DNA of 64,000 nt from Acinetobacter shaoyimingii (GCF_011578045.1 NZ_CP049801.1:3100001-3164000); one strand, 5' to 3'. Counted from the stretch's first letter, positions 18,661 through 27,798 are shown. The notes: generated by a model from the sequence alone, not told the origin. Made by a program: numbers and translations.

Positions 18661-19107
18661 TTGCTTAGACATTCTTCAAATTCTTTTTTATTCAAACTGA
18701 TCACGATGTTTTTAATTTGGTTTGTTTGCAGTTCTGCCTATAGCGCCGAAGTCGTTTTGCAGTCCGTGAGTAATATTGATAATGACGAAATTCATAATTC
18801 ACATGATGGAAATTCGTTTAAATTAATCAAGCTTGATCAAGGATGTAAAATTGAATCTCATTTTTATCTTTCAGATCAGAATCAGCTGTCACATTATACT
18901 TTTATGAAAAAAGATCTGCTAAAGGTCACTCGTAAAACGTTCCGATATCACTATGAAAAAGACTTTGAAGGTTCTTTAGGTCATGTCACAGATATATATT
19001 TAGCTTCAAGTACCAATTTAAATATTCACGACCCAGACGTAAAAAAGGACTTTAATCGTTATAAAGCCCTTTTTCCAAATCAATACCTAAAACATTGTGA
19101 GCATTAA
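18661..19107 (+). CDS. Small periplasmic protein, unknown function
   Basis: 148 residues read from a TTG start. AGGTGA lies five to six bases upstream, and this start provides a full signal peptide (cleavage likely after AYSA). The first internal ATG would remove most of it. Two Cys remain (GCKIES, KHCEH). The layout recalls the lipoprotein at 13074-13472. Its stop overlaps the convergent gene by four bases. Confidence 0.55.
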   Translation: MLRHSSNSFLFKLITMFLIWFVCSSAYSAEVVLQSVSNIDNDEIHNSHDGNSFKLIKLDQGCKIESHFYLSDQNQLSHYTFMKKDLLKVTRKTFRYHYEKDFEGSLGHVTDIYLASSTNLNIHDPDVKKDFNRYKALFPNQYLKHCEH

Positions 19108-20366
19108 CTGATAGAGAATTTTTCAGCTTCACCTACGGTTTCAGATTCAAATAAACAGTTGCCTGATTCATCACAGCGCATATAGACATTTTTATAGGCT
19201 AAGCTATAAAAACCAGAACCCTTCTTGATGACTAAAGGATTCATATCGGATGATAGTTCATCATCCTGCTTAAACAGTTTGGTCACACGGCGATCATTCA
19301 TACAAATCAAATACGTCTGTTTTTTCACTTCAACCGTAGCTAAACCACTGTGTTCAACATGCAATGGAATAATATATTTTCCATTCACATCAATCACTTT
19401 TTGGTCATAGCTTTCAAGTTTTTGAGTAATCACATTAAAAACCAAAACTTTGCCATAACTGTCCAAAAGCTGCGTTTTGTCTTCGAATGGGAGATTAATC
19501 GAAATACCGAGCTTTTGTAGATCTTGCTCATCAACACGTTTATTGTTCAGCAAAATACGGGTAATGGTTTGCTTTAAGCTGGCATCAAAAAAGGTGCTGT
19601 CCAGTTGCAAATCAATGGTTTTTAGAATTTTACCTAGGGCTTCATTGTGATTTCCTAGCAAATGCGCAATCACACTACGATAGTAAAACTTGCTGTTCTT
19701 TTTAACCGCACGAATCTGCTGATAAAAATAAGTCTTATCAAATGGACGTTCAATAAAATCATGTAATAGCGCAGAATTGGCTAGCACCGCAATCGCATCA
19801 TGCCCAGTATATGGCAAATGCAAAGTATGCAATTGTGGAATCAGAGGCTGAATCTTTTTATAGTGTTCACGATCCAAATCAAAATATGGATCATACACAA
19901 TAATGTATTCGCAATTTTCCGAAATATCCGCAGCCTGAATACGCATATCACCATTGGTTTCAGCATCGTAGAAATCGGTATAACGGCGGTCTTCGACTTC
20001 CTCAGGATTAATCGAATACTGGGGCACCATAGCAACCACACGATTCATCTTGAAGGGTTTAGCATACTTAATGGCTGCATAGCCCCCCATTGAACCGCCA
20101 TAGCCTACAACACGCTTAAATTCAGCCAGAATCGGCTGTATCGCAGCAAGCACACCAAGCATACTCACAGCAGGAAACCATGACTTCTGCTTGGGCATAA
20201 TGCCAATCACACTGTATTCGTACTTACTTAATGACTTTTCTGCATTAATGGAATTTCCTTTGGCACGGGTAATTAAGTCGCCAAAAGATAAAACCAAAGT
20301 ATCAGAAGATCCTTTTAAATAAATTGCTCTGATGTGTTCATCTTCAAATACTATTTGTTTATCCAT
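19104..20366 (-). CDS. Alpha/beta hydrolase with C-terminal beta-trefoil-like domain
   Basis: 420 residues, no signal peptide. The N-terminal half is an alpha/beta hydrolase: nucleophile elbow GYGGSMGGYAA (Ser about 92), an acid candidate in IVYDPYFDLD and His in YTGHDAI. A helical middle follows. The last 40 residues (GSGFYSLAYKNVYMRCDESG to the end) resemble a fascin/beta-trefoil repeat, which often binds sugars or protein. The substrate is not recognised. Ends convergently on the preceding small gene. Confidence 0.7.
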   Translation of the reverse strand: MDKQIVFEDEHIRAIYLKGSSDTLVLSFGDLITRAKGNSINAEKSLSKYEYSVIGIMPKQKSWFPAVSMLGVLAAIQPILAEFKRVVGYGGSMGGYAAIKYAKPFKMNRVVAMVPQYSINPEEVEDRRYTDFYDAETNGDMRIQAADISENCEYIIVYDPYFDLDREHYKKIQPLIPQLHTLHLPYTGHDAIAVLANSALLHDFIERPFDKTYFYQQIRAVKKNSKFYYRSVIAHLLGNHNEALGKILKTIDLQLDSTFFDASLKQTITRILLNNKRVDEQDLQKLGISINLPFEDKTQLLDSYGKVLVFNVITQKLESYDQKVIDVNGKYIIPLHVEHSGLATVEVKKQTYLICMNDRRVTKLFKQDDELSSDMNPLVIKKGSGFYSLAYKNVYMRCDESGNCLFESETVGEAEKFSIS

Positions 20367-20487
20367 TGCAATTCCAAAAAAAGGCTCTCATAACGTTTGT
20401 TTGCAAAATTAATAACAGTTAACTTGCCTATTCATCGCACCCAGTGTCATATTTTATAGATACTGCTCAGATAAAAAAGCGCAAAAT

Positions 20488-21261
20488 ATGACACATTCTT
20501 TACATCCTGCTGCTGAGCAAGGGTTTAGTTCTGCGGCAGCACTTTATCAACGAGTACGTCCAAATTATCCAGCAGACATTGTTCATTGGTTGCTAGAAGA
20601 TTTAAAAATTACACCCCAATCTTACGTGGTAGATCTCGGTGCTGGCACAGGAAAATTTTTAGATTATCTGACGCAAACCACAGCACATGTCATTGCTGTT
20701 GAACCCATTGCAGAAATGCTTGAACAGTTGAAAATAGTACATCCTGACGTACAAACTCAACAAGCCTCTAGCGAAGACATTGAACTAAATTCCAACAGTA
20801 TCGACGCAATTGTCTGTGCACAATCCTTTCATTGGTTTGCAAACCTCAAAAGTTTGACTGAAATACATCGTATTTTAAAAACTCAAGGTCGCTTAGGGCT
20901 GGTATGGAATCAACGAGATGAAACGGTAGACTGGGTCAAAGCTTTGGCAGATCTGCTGGCAAAATATGAAGCAGATACTCCGCGTTTTCATAGTTACCAA
21001 TGGCAAAATGTATTTAAGCAACAAAACTTATTTGAATTTCAAGCAGAGAAAGTATTTGTGCAGTACCAAACGGGAACAGTTGAAGATGTGGTATCCAATC
21101 GTTTACTCTCCACGAGCTTTATTGCAGCGATGCCTCCAGAGCAGCAACAGCACATGAAACTTCAATTCGAACAGATCGTGTATCAATACACAGGAAAAAC
21201 GGCGCAGGATACTATTGATTTTCCTTACGTCACTCATGCTTATCTTTATGTAAAAATTTAA
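20488..21261 (+). CDS. Class I SAM-dependent methyltransferase
   Basis: 257 residues. Methyltransferase fold with motif I VVDLGAGTGKF (about 47-57), the acidic end of strand 2 (AVEPIAEML) and the post-I/IV region IVCAQSFHWF. The N-terminus (FSSAAALYQRVRPNYP) is typical of UbiE/YcgJ-like small-molecule methyltransferases. The substrate is unknown. Cytoplasmic and apparently monocistronic. Confidence 0.8.
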   Translation: MTHSLHPAAEQGFSSAAALYQRVRPNYPADIVHWLLEDLKITPQSYVVDLGAGTGKFLDYLTQTTAHVIAVEPIAEMLEQLKIVHPDVQTQQASSEDIELNSNSIDAIVCAQSFHWFANLKSLTEIHRILKTQGRLGLVWNQRDETVDWVKALADLLAKYEADTPRFHSYQWQNVFKQQNLFEFQAEKVFVQYQTGTVEDVVSNRLLSTSFIAAMPPEQQQHMKLQFEQIVYQYTGKTAQDTIDFPYVTHAYLYVKI

Positions 21262-21404
21262 CCTCTAAACATTACACATTTAAAGATTTAAACGTTTTAG
21301 AAAACAACAATATTCAGCAGCAAATGAAGCACCTCATATTCAATTCAGCTCGCCGAATTAAACTTTTATGTGTTTTATAGCATTCATTTTAAAGGACTGA
21401 TCTC

Positions 21405-21959
21405 ATGCGATTTACTTTAACCTCTCGACTGTTCATGACTGCATTGATTGCAAGCGTTGTCTGTGTCTCGGCATGTAGCCCTAAAAATGAAAAATCTGAA
21501 TACGCCAAAACTGATTCAGCGGATGCTTCAGATGAGCTCAAACAACAAATTGAAGCCAAGCCTGTCAAAGTGTTCGCAATAACACCTGAGGATGCAAATG
21601 ACATTGCCCTTCTTGAACAATACGATCAAAATTTTAATGAGGTCAGTGCTGCATTGGAAAATGATCTTAAAGAATTGGAGGCTCAAGGTAACTTAACTGA
21701 GGACATGAAAAATCAACGCAAACGTGATTTGATTCAGTCCTCTTTAAATATGCTCAAAGAGTTGGACCTAAAAACAGAGCAAGGACGCTATATACAAGGT
21801 TTGTTCGCCCTATATTGGGAAAATCAAATGGATGTTTATAGCGAATTGGTCAACTCCCCTGAAAATGATTTACAAGATCCAACCGATGCAGTCAAAGGAA
21901 TGGGAGACTATTACACTGCTGAAGCTCAACTCAAACATTGGAAATCACAGCAGAAATAA
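21405..21959 (+). CDS. Lipoprotein, helical, unknown function
   Basis: 184 residues. A lipoprotein signal ends VSAC (Cys24), followed by a charged linker and a mostly helical Glu/Lys/Leu-rich domain. AAAGGA lies upstream of the ATG. Not recognised beyond its envelope location. A bidirectional terminator follows. Confidence 0.65.
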   Translation: MRFTLTSRLFMTALIASVVCVSACSPKNEKSEYAKTDSADASDELKQQIEAKPVKVFAITPEDANDIALLEQYDQNFNEVSAALENDLKELEAQGNLTEDMKNQRKRDLIQSSLNMLKELDLKTEQGRYIQGLFALYWENQMDVYSELVNSPENDLQDPTDAVKGMGDYYTAEAQLKHWKSQQK

Positions 21960-21975
21960 AAAACATATGCCATAG

Positions 21976-22002
21976 AAAAGGGATGTTAATACATCCCTTT
22001 CT
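21976..22002. terminator. Bidirectional terminator between convergent genes
   Basis: Perfect 10-bp stem (AAAGGGATGT/ACATCCCTTT) with a TTAA loop; short A/T runs flank it on both sides. Confidence 0.7.
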
Positions 22003-22032
22003 CATTGCAGATTAATGCAGCATATCGCTGAA

Positions 22033-22440
22033 TCATGAAACACGAATACGGCATAACCACTGTTCAGTGGGTTCTTTATTGGATTCCCAAGAACGCACGT
22101 GAACCAACTCAATCAGCTCTTGACCTGGTTGTTCAGCACGAAAACTAAAAGACTTCTCTCCACCCATGCCAAGTACAGGCTTATCGGTCTCTGGTTGCAA
22201 GAATGTTTCTTCAGTTTTAAAGAGTTTTAAAGGTTGAACCAATTGCCATGCGTATCCTGTACTTGGATTTTCAGGGGCATTAAATTGTAAAATTTCACCG
22301 ACCTTCATGACCAATAAAGTTGGACACTTTTGTTTAAGCGTATAGTGGTGAACTTTTTCAATTCGATTTGGCGTAGAACTTTGGCATGCTGATAGCCCAA
22401 GAATCACACACAAACCACTCATCCAGAATAACGTTCTCAT
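22033..22440 (-). CDS. Chagasin-like (I42 family) cysteine-protease-inhibitor lipoprotein
   Basis: 135 residues. A lipoprotein signal ends LSAC (Cys19). The mature domain shows all three chagasin loops in order: NPSTGYAW, GMGGEKSFSF and RSWE (the usual RPW). These loops insert into the active cleft of papain-like proteases in chagasin and its bacterial homologues. A role in inhibiting host, predator or self cysteine proteases at the envelope is inferred from the family. No protease gene is adjacent. Confidence 0.82.
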   Translation of the reverse strand: MRTLFWMSGLCVILGLSACQSSTPNRIEKVHHYTLKQKCPTLLVMKVGEILQFNAPENPSTGYAWQLVQPLKLFKTEETFLQPETDKPVLGMGGEKSFSFRAEQPGQELIELVHVRSWESNKEPTEQWLCRIRVS

Positions 22441-22893
22441 TTTGTTCTACTCTTTTGCCAAATTTGATTAACTTTAATTCTCGTTCCTGATCATGAACAA
22501 TTGGCTTGTTGCATGAGTCCACTTTGCATTTCATGTTTATTTACATGCAGTTTATTTAGATGTTGTTTATTACGATGCCACATCACAGCACTTGCGTACA
22601 CATATTAGACGTGCATCATGGTCCCAGTCTGTGATCAATCCCCAAGCGATCTCGTCTGTACATCATTTTTTATTGTACTGTTTTTTACAAGCGCTGTTCA
22701 AAAATAAATCAAGCCAATTTCAGGACTATTTTGAGTGCCTTGAATTAGACCTCGACAAGGAAAATCACCACTGCCTTACTTTAATACCTCATTAGCCTCA
22801 TTTGTGTTGTTTATAGCCCTTAACACAATGCATGTCTGAACTGTCAACAGACCCTAAATTAGGCTTCAAAGTTTATCGATGTATAGGAATACA
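22441..22893. other. Gene-free gap of about 450 bases
   Basis: It holds the promoter of the chagasin-like gene, several TTTATT repeats near 22530-22570 and a small inverted repeat (GATGTAT/ATACATC) at 22878-22895 at the end of the next minus-strand gene. A 67-codon plus-strand frame (22592-22795) lacks a Shine-Dalgarno and protein-like composition, so I do not call it. Confidence 0.5.
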
Positions 22894-23529
22894 TCACATA
22901 TTTTGACGTTCTACCCATTGTATTGATTCAACACGAATCAGCTTACAGGCACCGTCGCCCACACCATTCCAATCCAGTGCAGATTTCCACACCAAATCTT
23001 TAGCATTGATTTGTACCAGTTCACCTTTCAGTCGAACCAAATCACCACGTTTTACTTTTTTAATTTCTTTGGCAATTTCTGGATTGGCCGGAATAATATG
23101 CATATTGCTGACCAATTGCGTTGCTAATTTTGGAGGTACAGGTGGTCGAGCCATTTTCCAATTTAGAAAACGATCATACTGATTAATACTGATTTGACGT
23201 GCGATTTCAGGTTCGGTAAATATGCCTCGGGTCACCGCATAGTCAATCGGGGAAAATTGAGCTTGCGCATCATGGGTATATTCTTTTGATCCTAAAATTC
23301 TGAATTCACCAGCAAAGGGTTCTAGCACAGAAATTTTCTGATCTTGAGAGACAGGTGCCAAGCCTTTGGCAATATTGTAATCTGTAGATTGTCTTGCTTG
23401 AACTTGTAGACTACTCAATGCCAATAACGCCGCACACAATACTGTTTTTAGCTTCACGGTTTTTAGCTTCACGGTTTTTAGCATCGTTGTCTTACCAAGC
23501 GCTGGTGTTAAGATCATTGTTTTAACCAT
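22894..23529 (-). CDS. Exported protein with repeat-expanded signal peptide, unknown function
   Basis: About 211 residues from the chosen ATG, which has AGGGGAG six bases upstream. Longer frames from 23571 or 23535 are less well spaced. The long basic n-region of the signal peptide contains the duplicated unit VKLKT, encoded by a DNA tandem repeat, before a hydrophobic core (VLCAALLALSSLQVQA). The mature protein has no recognised domain; a conserved-looking C-terminal part (KRGDLVRLKGELVQI, DGACKLIRVES) suggests a small beta domain. Confidence 0.6.
   Translation of the reverse strand: MVKTMILTPALGKTTMLKTVKLKTVKLKTVLCAALLALSSLQVQARQSTDYNIAKGLAPVSQDQKISVLEPFAGEFRILGSKEYTHDAQAQFSPIDYAVTRGIFTEPEIARQISINQYDRFLNWKMARPPVPPKLATQLVSNMHIIPANPEIAKEIKKVKRGDLVRLKGELVQINAKDLVWKSALDWNGVGDGACKLIRVESIQWVERQNM
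23444..23482. repeat. 15-bp tandem repeat within a signal-peptide coding region
   Basis: Two exact copies of GTTTTTAGCTTCACG plus a partial third. In frame, each adds VKLKT to the n-region, so slippage would change its length without a frameshift. Confidence 0.85.
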
Positions 23530-23621
23530 GGTCATCTCCCCTATACATCTCAAATCTATCTTACGCTTCAAATCCCAATTTGTTTATACACATAATTGCT
23601 CTATTTACATCAGACGTCTAT

Positions 23622-23659
23622 TCATACTTTTATACAAAGATCATGCTTTTATACAAAGA
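23622..23659. repeat. 19-bp tandem direct repeat in an intergenic gap
   Basis: TCATRCTTTTATACAAAGA occurs twice head-to-tail with one difference. It lies in a gene-free gap (23530-23936) upstream of the exported-protein gene; the remainder of the gap shows nothing I recognise. Could be a regulator site or simple duplication. Confidence 0.7.
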
Positions 23660-23936
23660 ATTGACTTTAAGTTTTAGCATTGCTTCTTTATAAACCAATG
23701 ATTGAGACATAAAATTAAGACTTGGTAACCGTTTACTGCCTTTTAGTCACTTTTTTGTTTTCAATACTTGCAGCAGAATTTTCATTTAGCGCTTTAGTGT
23801 TTGATGATCTTGTATCTATGCATCTAAAAATTCTTCATCCATCCTCATCAACCGTCATGGTTTTAAACTAAAAAATAAAAATACATATCGCTTTTTAGAA
23901 GGTGTAATGAAAAACCTACTCGATGATTTGAGCGTC

Positions 23937-24410
23937 TTAGCCTTCGTCATTAAAATCTATACGTACAGTTTCAAAGCGTACTCTTCCATCTCGTATGGCA
24001 TCAGCAATCGCCATTTGACCTTTGGTCAGTCGTGCTCCACCACTTTTAATATCCATGAGTACCACTTCAATATCCTCGGCTGAACCATCCCCATCTCTAA
24101 AGTCGGTATAGCCATCAAAAATCACATAATCGACTGGATCACCAAGGAATTTTGCATCACTGGGTAGATAACGAAATTCAGGCATAATCGGTGCAAGTTG
24201 TTCAGCCATCTTGCCTTTTAATACTGCACGGCTGGTATTCACACTGCGTTTTTGGGCATGAACTAAAGCTTGTTGATGCTCTAATTCTAGTTCTGCAATG
24301 TATTGTTCATATTCAGCTTTGATTTTACCGTTGCGTGTACCAGACAACACAATCGTGGTGATCACAATCCCAATACATGCCCCAATTAACATTGCCATCC
24401 ATATGGACAT
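23937..24410 (-). CDS. Membrane-anchored Holliday-junction-resolvase-like nuclease domain protein
   Basis: 157 residues. An N-terminal transmembrane segment (about 5-23) is followed by a short coiled coil rich in Glu/Gln (EYEQYIAELELEHQQAL). The C-terminal domain resembles the endonuclease family related to archaeal Holliday junction resolvases: FLGDPVDYVIFDGY, then VVLMDIKSGGARLTKGQMAI, providing Asp and D-x-K candidates for metal binding. Family members are PD-(D/E)xK nucleases of unclear biology; anchoring to the membrane is the odd part. Confidence 0.7.
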   Translation of the reverse strand: MSIWMAMLIGACIGIVITTIVLSGTRNGKIKAEYEQYIAELELEHQQALVHAQKRSVNTSRAVLKGKMAEQLAPIMPEFRYLPSDAKFLGDPVDYVIFDGYTDFRDGDGSAEDIEVVLMDIKSGGARLTKGQMAIADAIRDGRVRFETVRIDFNDEG

Positions 24411-24568
24411 GCTTTCTTCCCCTTTTTAACTCAACACAATGTAAACAACATCGAAGCTTTTGTCATGTGGCTTGACCCTTAAACATTCCACCTATTGAAA
24501 CACGTAGCCGATAAAATGATGCTAAGCTAAGCCTAAATATACCTAGCCAACCGAATATATTGTAGATC

Positions 24569-25213
24569 ATGAAAACGATACTTATTGCGAATCAAAAAGG
24601 GGGTTGTGGTAAAACAATGACTGCAATCACCTTAGCAACTGCACTGGCGCAAAAAGGCTATAAAGTGGCATTGGCAGATGCCGACAGTCAAAAATCTGCT
24701 TTACACTGGCTCAAACAACGTCCTGACTCCGCAACAGAAATCCAAACGTTAGATTGGCGTCATGAAAAATCCATTGGTGATGCTCCCAAAAAACTCGAAT
24801 ATTTGATTATTGACACACCTGGTGCGCTTAAAGGTGATCACGCAGAGCATCTGATTGCAGAGTGCCATGCCATTGTTACTCCTCTTCAGCCCTCTTTCTT
24901 TGATATTGATAGCACCAAACGTTTTCTAAAAAATATCCAAGAGATCAAACGTATACGTAAAGGAAAAGTACAGGTTCATTTACTGGCCAATCGTGTTAAA
25001 CCTTCTGGAGCAACAGCCAAAGAAATACAGCAGTTTTTTGACAAGATTGAGCAAAAGCCTGTGGCATGGATTACTGAACGTGCAGCATATGGTCAATTGG
25101 CAATGCAAGGTTTAAGTATTTTTGATAAGCATCAAAAAATGTATTTATCTATTCAAAATCAATGGCAACCTTTACTCGATGCGCTCATTGAAGATGAGAG
25201 TGACTGGTTTTAA
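24569..25213 (+). CDS. ParA/MinD-like ATPase without adjacent ParB
   Basis: 214 residues. Deviant Walker A NQKGGCGKTMT (about 8-18), Walker A' ADADSQKSAL and Walker B LIIDTPG. The family comprises dimerising ATPases that position DNA or protein cargo. The absence of a parB or parS-like gene and the short length suggest an orphan ParA used for a non-plasmid cargo, or a regulator; function is open. GTG- or ATG-type alternatives are not needed, since the ATG at the start immediately precedes the conserved strand. Confidence 0.85.
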   Translation: MKTILIANQKGGCGKTMTAITLATALAQKGYKVALADADSQKSALHWLKQRPDSATEIQTLDWRHEKSIGDAPKKLEYLIIDTPGALKGDHAEHLIAECHAIVTPLQPSFFDIDSTKRFLKNIQEIKRIRKGKVQVHLLANRVKPSGATAKEIQQFFDKIEQKPVAWITERAAYGQLAMQGLSIFDKHQKMYLSIQNQWQPLLDALIEDESDWF

Positions 25214-25333
25214 AAATCTGATATATATTGAAACGCAATTTCGCTTCATTTTCATATATGATGAACTATGTGCTGGATGATCCAACTTCGTTCAGGTTAA
25301 TTTTTAAAATATTAAAATAGATCAGAGACATTC

Positions 25334-26458
25334 GTGCAAGATTCTTACCCAACTTTACAACGTGCTTTACTCTTTGGATTGTTTTTTATCCTACTTTACT
25401 TAGGATATGACATCATTAAGTACTTTATTGTTCCAGTTTTATGGGCATGTATTATTGCCTATATGACTTGGCCAATCTATAAGCGCGTGCAACGTTTATG
25501 TGGTTTGAATCGTCCTAATTTAAGTGCCACAGTGATGACAGGTATGCTGATTTTAGTGGTAGGCTTACCTTTCACTTTTGCCATTTTCTTACTGCAACAC
25601 GAAGGTCGAAATCTGTTTATTGACGTACAACGTCAACTCTCTTCAGGTCAACTGAGTGTTCCTGATGTGATTCGCCAACTGCCAATCGTGGGTAAAGAAC
25701 TGACTCGAATTGTGAATGACATAAACAGTGATCCGAGTATGTTCTTTAGTAATGTCAGTGTGTGGATACAAGGACATTTAAACTACGGTAAGTTCGTTTT
25801 GAGTGAAATTACCCGGAATTTAATTAAACTCGGTTTTGCCTTGTTATCACTGTTCTTCTTCTATCGTGATGGTCATACCATTGTTGAGCAAGTCAGTAAG
25901 GCCATGGAAAAAGTGATTGGTCCTCGTATTCAACATTACATTGACACCATCTCTGAAACAACTCGTGCGGTAGTCTATGGTGTTGGTTTAACAGCTGTAG
26001 CCCAAGCTGCTTTGGCAGGTGTAAGTTATTATGTGGCTGGCGTACCTAATCCGATGGTACTGACCATGGCGACGTTCTTAATGGCGCTTATTCCTTTTGG
26101 CCCTCCTGTTGCTTATACAGCGGTTTCACTCTGGTTGTTTTCACAAGGTCAGACTGTCGAAGCGATTGGTGTCATGGCTTGGGGTGTATGTATTGTCAGT
26201 ACTGCAGATAACGTGATTCGCCCACTGGTGATCTCGGGTGCAACACAAATCCCATTCTTATTGATCATGTTTGGTGTATTGGGTGGCTTGGCAAGTTTTG
26301 GGCTTGTTGGCTTATTTATTGGACCCGTGATTTTAGCTGTGCTTTTAGCCATTTGGCGTGAATGGCTGAATGAAACAGTCGAACCAGAGCCTTTGCCTAA
26401 AGGAACCTTGGCCTATGATTTGGATAGCGATATTGACAGTCAAAATCAAATGAAATGA
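25334..26458 (+). CDS. AI-2E family (PerM-like) permease
   Basis: 374 residues read from GTG. Family of eight-helix inner-membrane proteins with conserved C-terminal elements (ALIPFGPPVAYT, IVSTADNVIRPLVI, GLFIGPVILAVLLAIWREW). Named for TqsA/AI-2 export, but members also act as Na+/H+ antiporters, so the substrate is uncertain. Stands alone downstream of the ParA-like gene. Confidence 0.85.
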   Translation: MQDSYPTLQRALLFGLFFILLYLGYDIIKYFIVPVLWACIIAYMTWPIYKRVQRLCGLNRPNLSATVMTGMLILVVGLPFTFAIFLLQHEGRNLFIDVQRQLSSGQLSVPDVIRQLPIVGKELTRIVNDINSDPSMFFSNVSVWIQGHLNYGKFVLSEITRNLIKLGFALLSLFFFYRDGHTIVEQVSKAMEKVIGPRIQHYIDTISETTRAVVYGVGLTAVAQAALAGVSYYVAGVPNPMVLTMATFLMALIPFGPPVAYTAVSLWLFSQGQTVEAIGVMAWGVCIVSTADNVIRPLVISGATQIPFLLIMFGVLGGLASFGLVGLFIGPVILAVLLAIWREWLNETVEPEPLPKGTLAYDLDSDIDSQNQMK

Positions 26459-26570
26459 GCTTAGCTTGCCCTCTGTTAATAATTTTTATACATTCAAACA
26501 CTTAATGATTATTGCTTTAAATATATTATTTTGTTTGAATTTTATACACAGAATAAATAAGGGTGCAAAA

Positions 26571-27134
26571 ATGCCGATTCATACATTAAAAATATCTGTT
26601 TTATGCGCATTAATCGGTTTTACTACAGTCGCTTGCCGAACAACTCCAAATACCCTTGATAAAAAAAATCATGCACCTATACAAACCATCGTGGTAAATG
26701 AGGTTAGTGCAGAAGGTATTGGAAAAAAAATTGGAACAATCACGTTTCAAGACAGCCCTCAGGGCTTAACCATTCATACTCAGTTATCAGACTTGCCTTC
26801 GGGTTTCCATGGCTTTCATATTCATGAAAAAGGCTCTTGTCAGCCCGCTGAAAAAGATGGAAAAATGGGTGCTGCAATCGCTGCTGGCGGACACTTTAAC
26901 CCTTTAAAAGTTGCACATCATGGCACACCAAATGAAGGACATTTAGGTGATTTACCTGTGTTAAATGTTGACTCTACAGGCGCCGCTAAAACGATGGTCA
27001 TTGCACCACGTTTAAAATTGGCTGATGTACAAGGTCTTGCCATTATGGTTCATGCAGGTGGTGACAACTACTCAGATCATCCTAAACCATTGGGCGGTGG
27101 CGGTGACCGTATTGCCTGTGGTGTGATTCTCTAA
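26571..27134 (+). CDS. sodC: Cu/Zn superoxide dismutase, lipoprotein form
   Basis: 187 residues from the ATG that follows AAGGG. A longer frame from 26466 lacks a start signal. A lipoprotein signal ends TVAC (Cys20). Cu/Zn ligands are present: HGFHIHE, AGGHFNP, EGHLGD and, near the end, MVHAGGDNYSDHP; the Cys of GSC and IACGVI can form the family disulfide. It dismutates superoxide in the periplasm. Terminator follows. Confidence 0.92.
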   Translation: MPIHTLKISVLCALIGFTTVACRTTPNTLDKKNHAPIQTIVVNEVSAEGIGKKIGTITFQDSPQGLTIHTQLSDLPSGFHGFHIHEKGSCQPAEKDGKMGAAIAAGGHFNPLKVAHHGTPNEGHLGDLPVLNVDSTGAAKTMVIAPRLKLADVQGLAIMVHAGGDNYSDHPKPLGGGGDRIACGVIL

Positions 27135-27219
27135 GCAATTTTTTAGAGTTGTGGATAAGTCTTGATTTATACACAATCGGATTGATCCAAAATCATTTGT
27201 AATAAACCGTATTTTCCAT

Positions 27220-27249
27220 AAGAGAGCTCGATTCATTGGGCTCTCTTTA
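27220..27249 (+). terminator. Intrinsic terminator after sodC
   Basis: Stem AAGAGAGC/GCTCTCTT with a 12-base loop and short T-run. Confidence 0.65.
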
Positions 27250-27354
27250 TCTATATTTGCTATCTGTACTTGTTATCCATCATTGAACGATTGAGTTTTT
27301 CACATTTGAATCGAGATACACTACACTTTGTCTTTTATTTGAATGATAAATTTT

Positions 27355-27663
27355 ATGAATATTCAAAGTTTGCGTGTTGTGGGGACAATTGAAGGCATTT
27401 CATTCTTACTTCTTTTATTTGTTGCGATGCCAGTCAAATACTTTTTAGGTAACCCAATTTTGGTGAAATATATCGGTATGGGGCACGGCGTATTATTTGT
27501 TTTGTTTTTGCTGGTTCTATTCATCGTCTGCGAACGACAAAAATGGTCCATTCAGATTTTTCTATTGGGTTTATTTGCGTCAGTTTTACCTTTTGCACCA
27601 TTTTTCTTTGACCGAAAATTGAAAAAATTACAGCAACAGCAAGATCAGACATCATCTCAATAA
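27355..27663 (+). CDS. DUF3817 membrane protein
   Basis: 102 residues with three hydrophobic segments and the family pattern: IEGISFLLLLFVAMPVKYF, KYIGMGHGVLFVLF and LPFAPFFFDRKLKK. This matches DUF3817-type small membrane proteins of unknown function. A start four codons upstream (27343) is equally possible. Confidence 0.75.
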   Translation: MNIQSLRVVGTIEGISFLLLLFVAMPVKYFLGNPILVKYIGMGHGVLFVLFLLVLFIVCERQKWSIQIFLLGLFASVLPFAPFFFDRKLKKLQQQQDQTSSQ

Positions 27664-27668
27664 ATAAA

Positions 27669-27695
27669 ATAATCTCCCGAATAGGGAGATTTTTT
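27669..27695 (+). terminator. Intrinsic terminator
   Basis: Stem AATCTCCC/GGGAGATT with a 5-base loop and T6. Confidence 0.88.
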
Positions 27696-27798
27696 ATGTT
27701 CATCAAATCTATCAATAAATTTTTTTACTTATCTACACTTTTCACTCAAGACAAATAATTTTAATTTATGAATACTATTTTTGAAGCCAATATACATC

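Noticed and set aside
22592..22795. 67-codon frame in a gap
   Set aside because: No Shine-Dalgarno, no protein-like pattern, lies in a long non-coding gap.
23937..25213. Plasmid partition module
   Set aside because: No ParB gene, no iteron or parS-like repeats, and surrounding genes are chromosomal.
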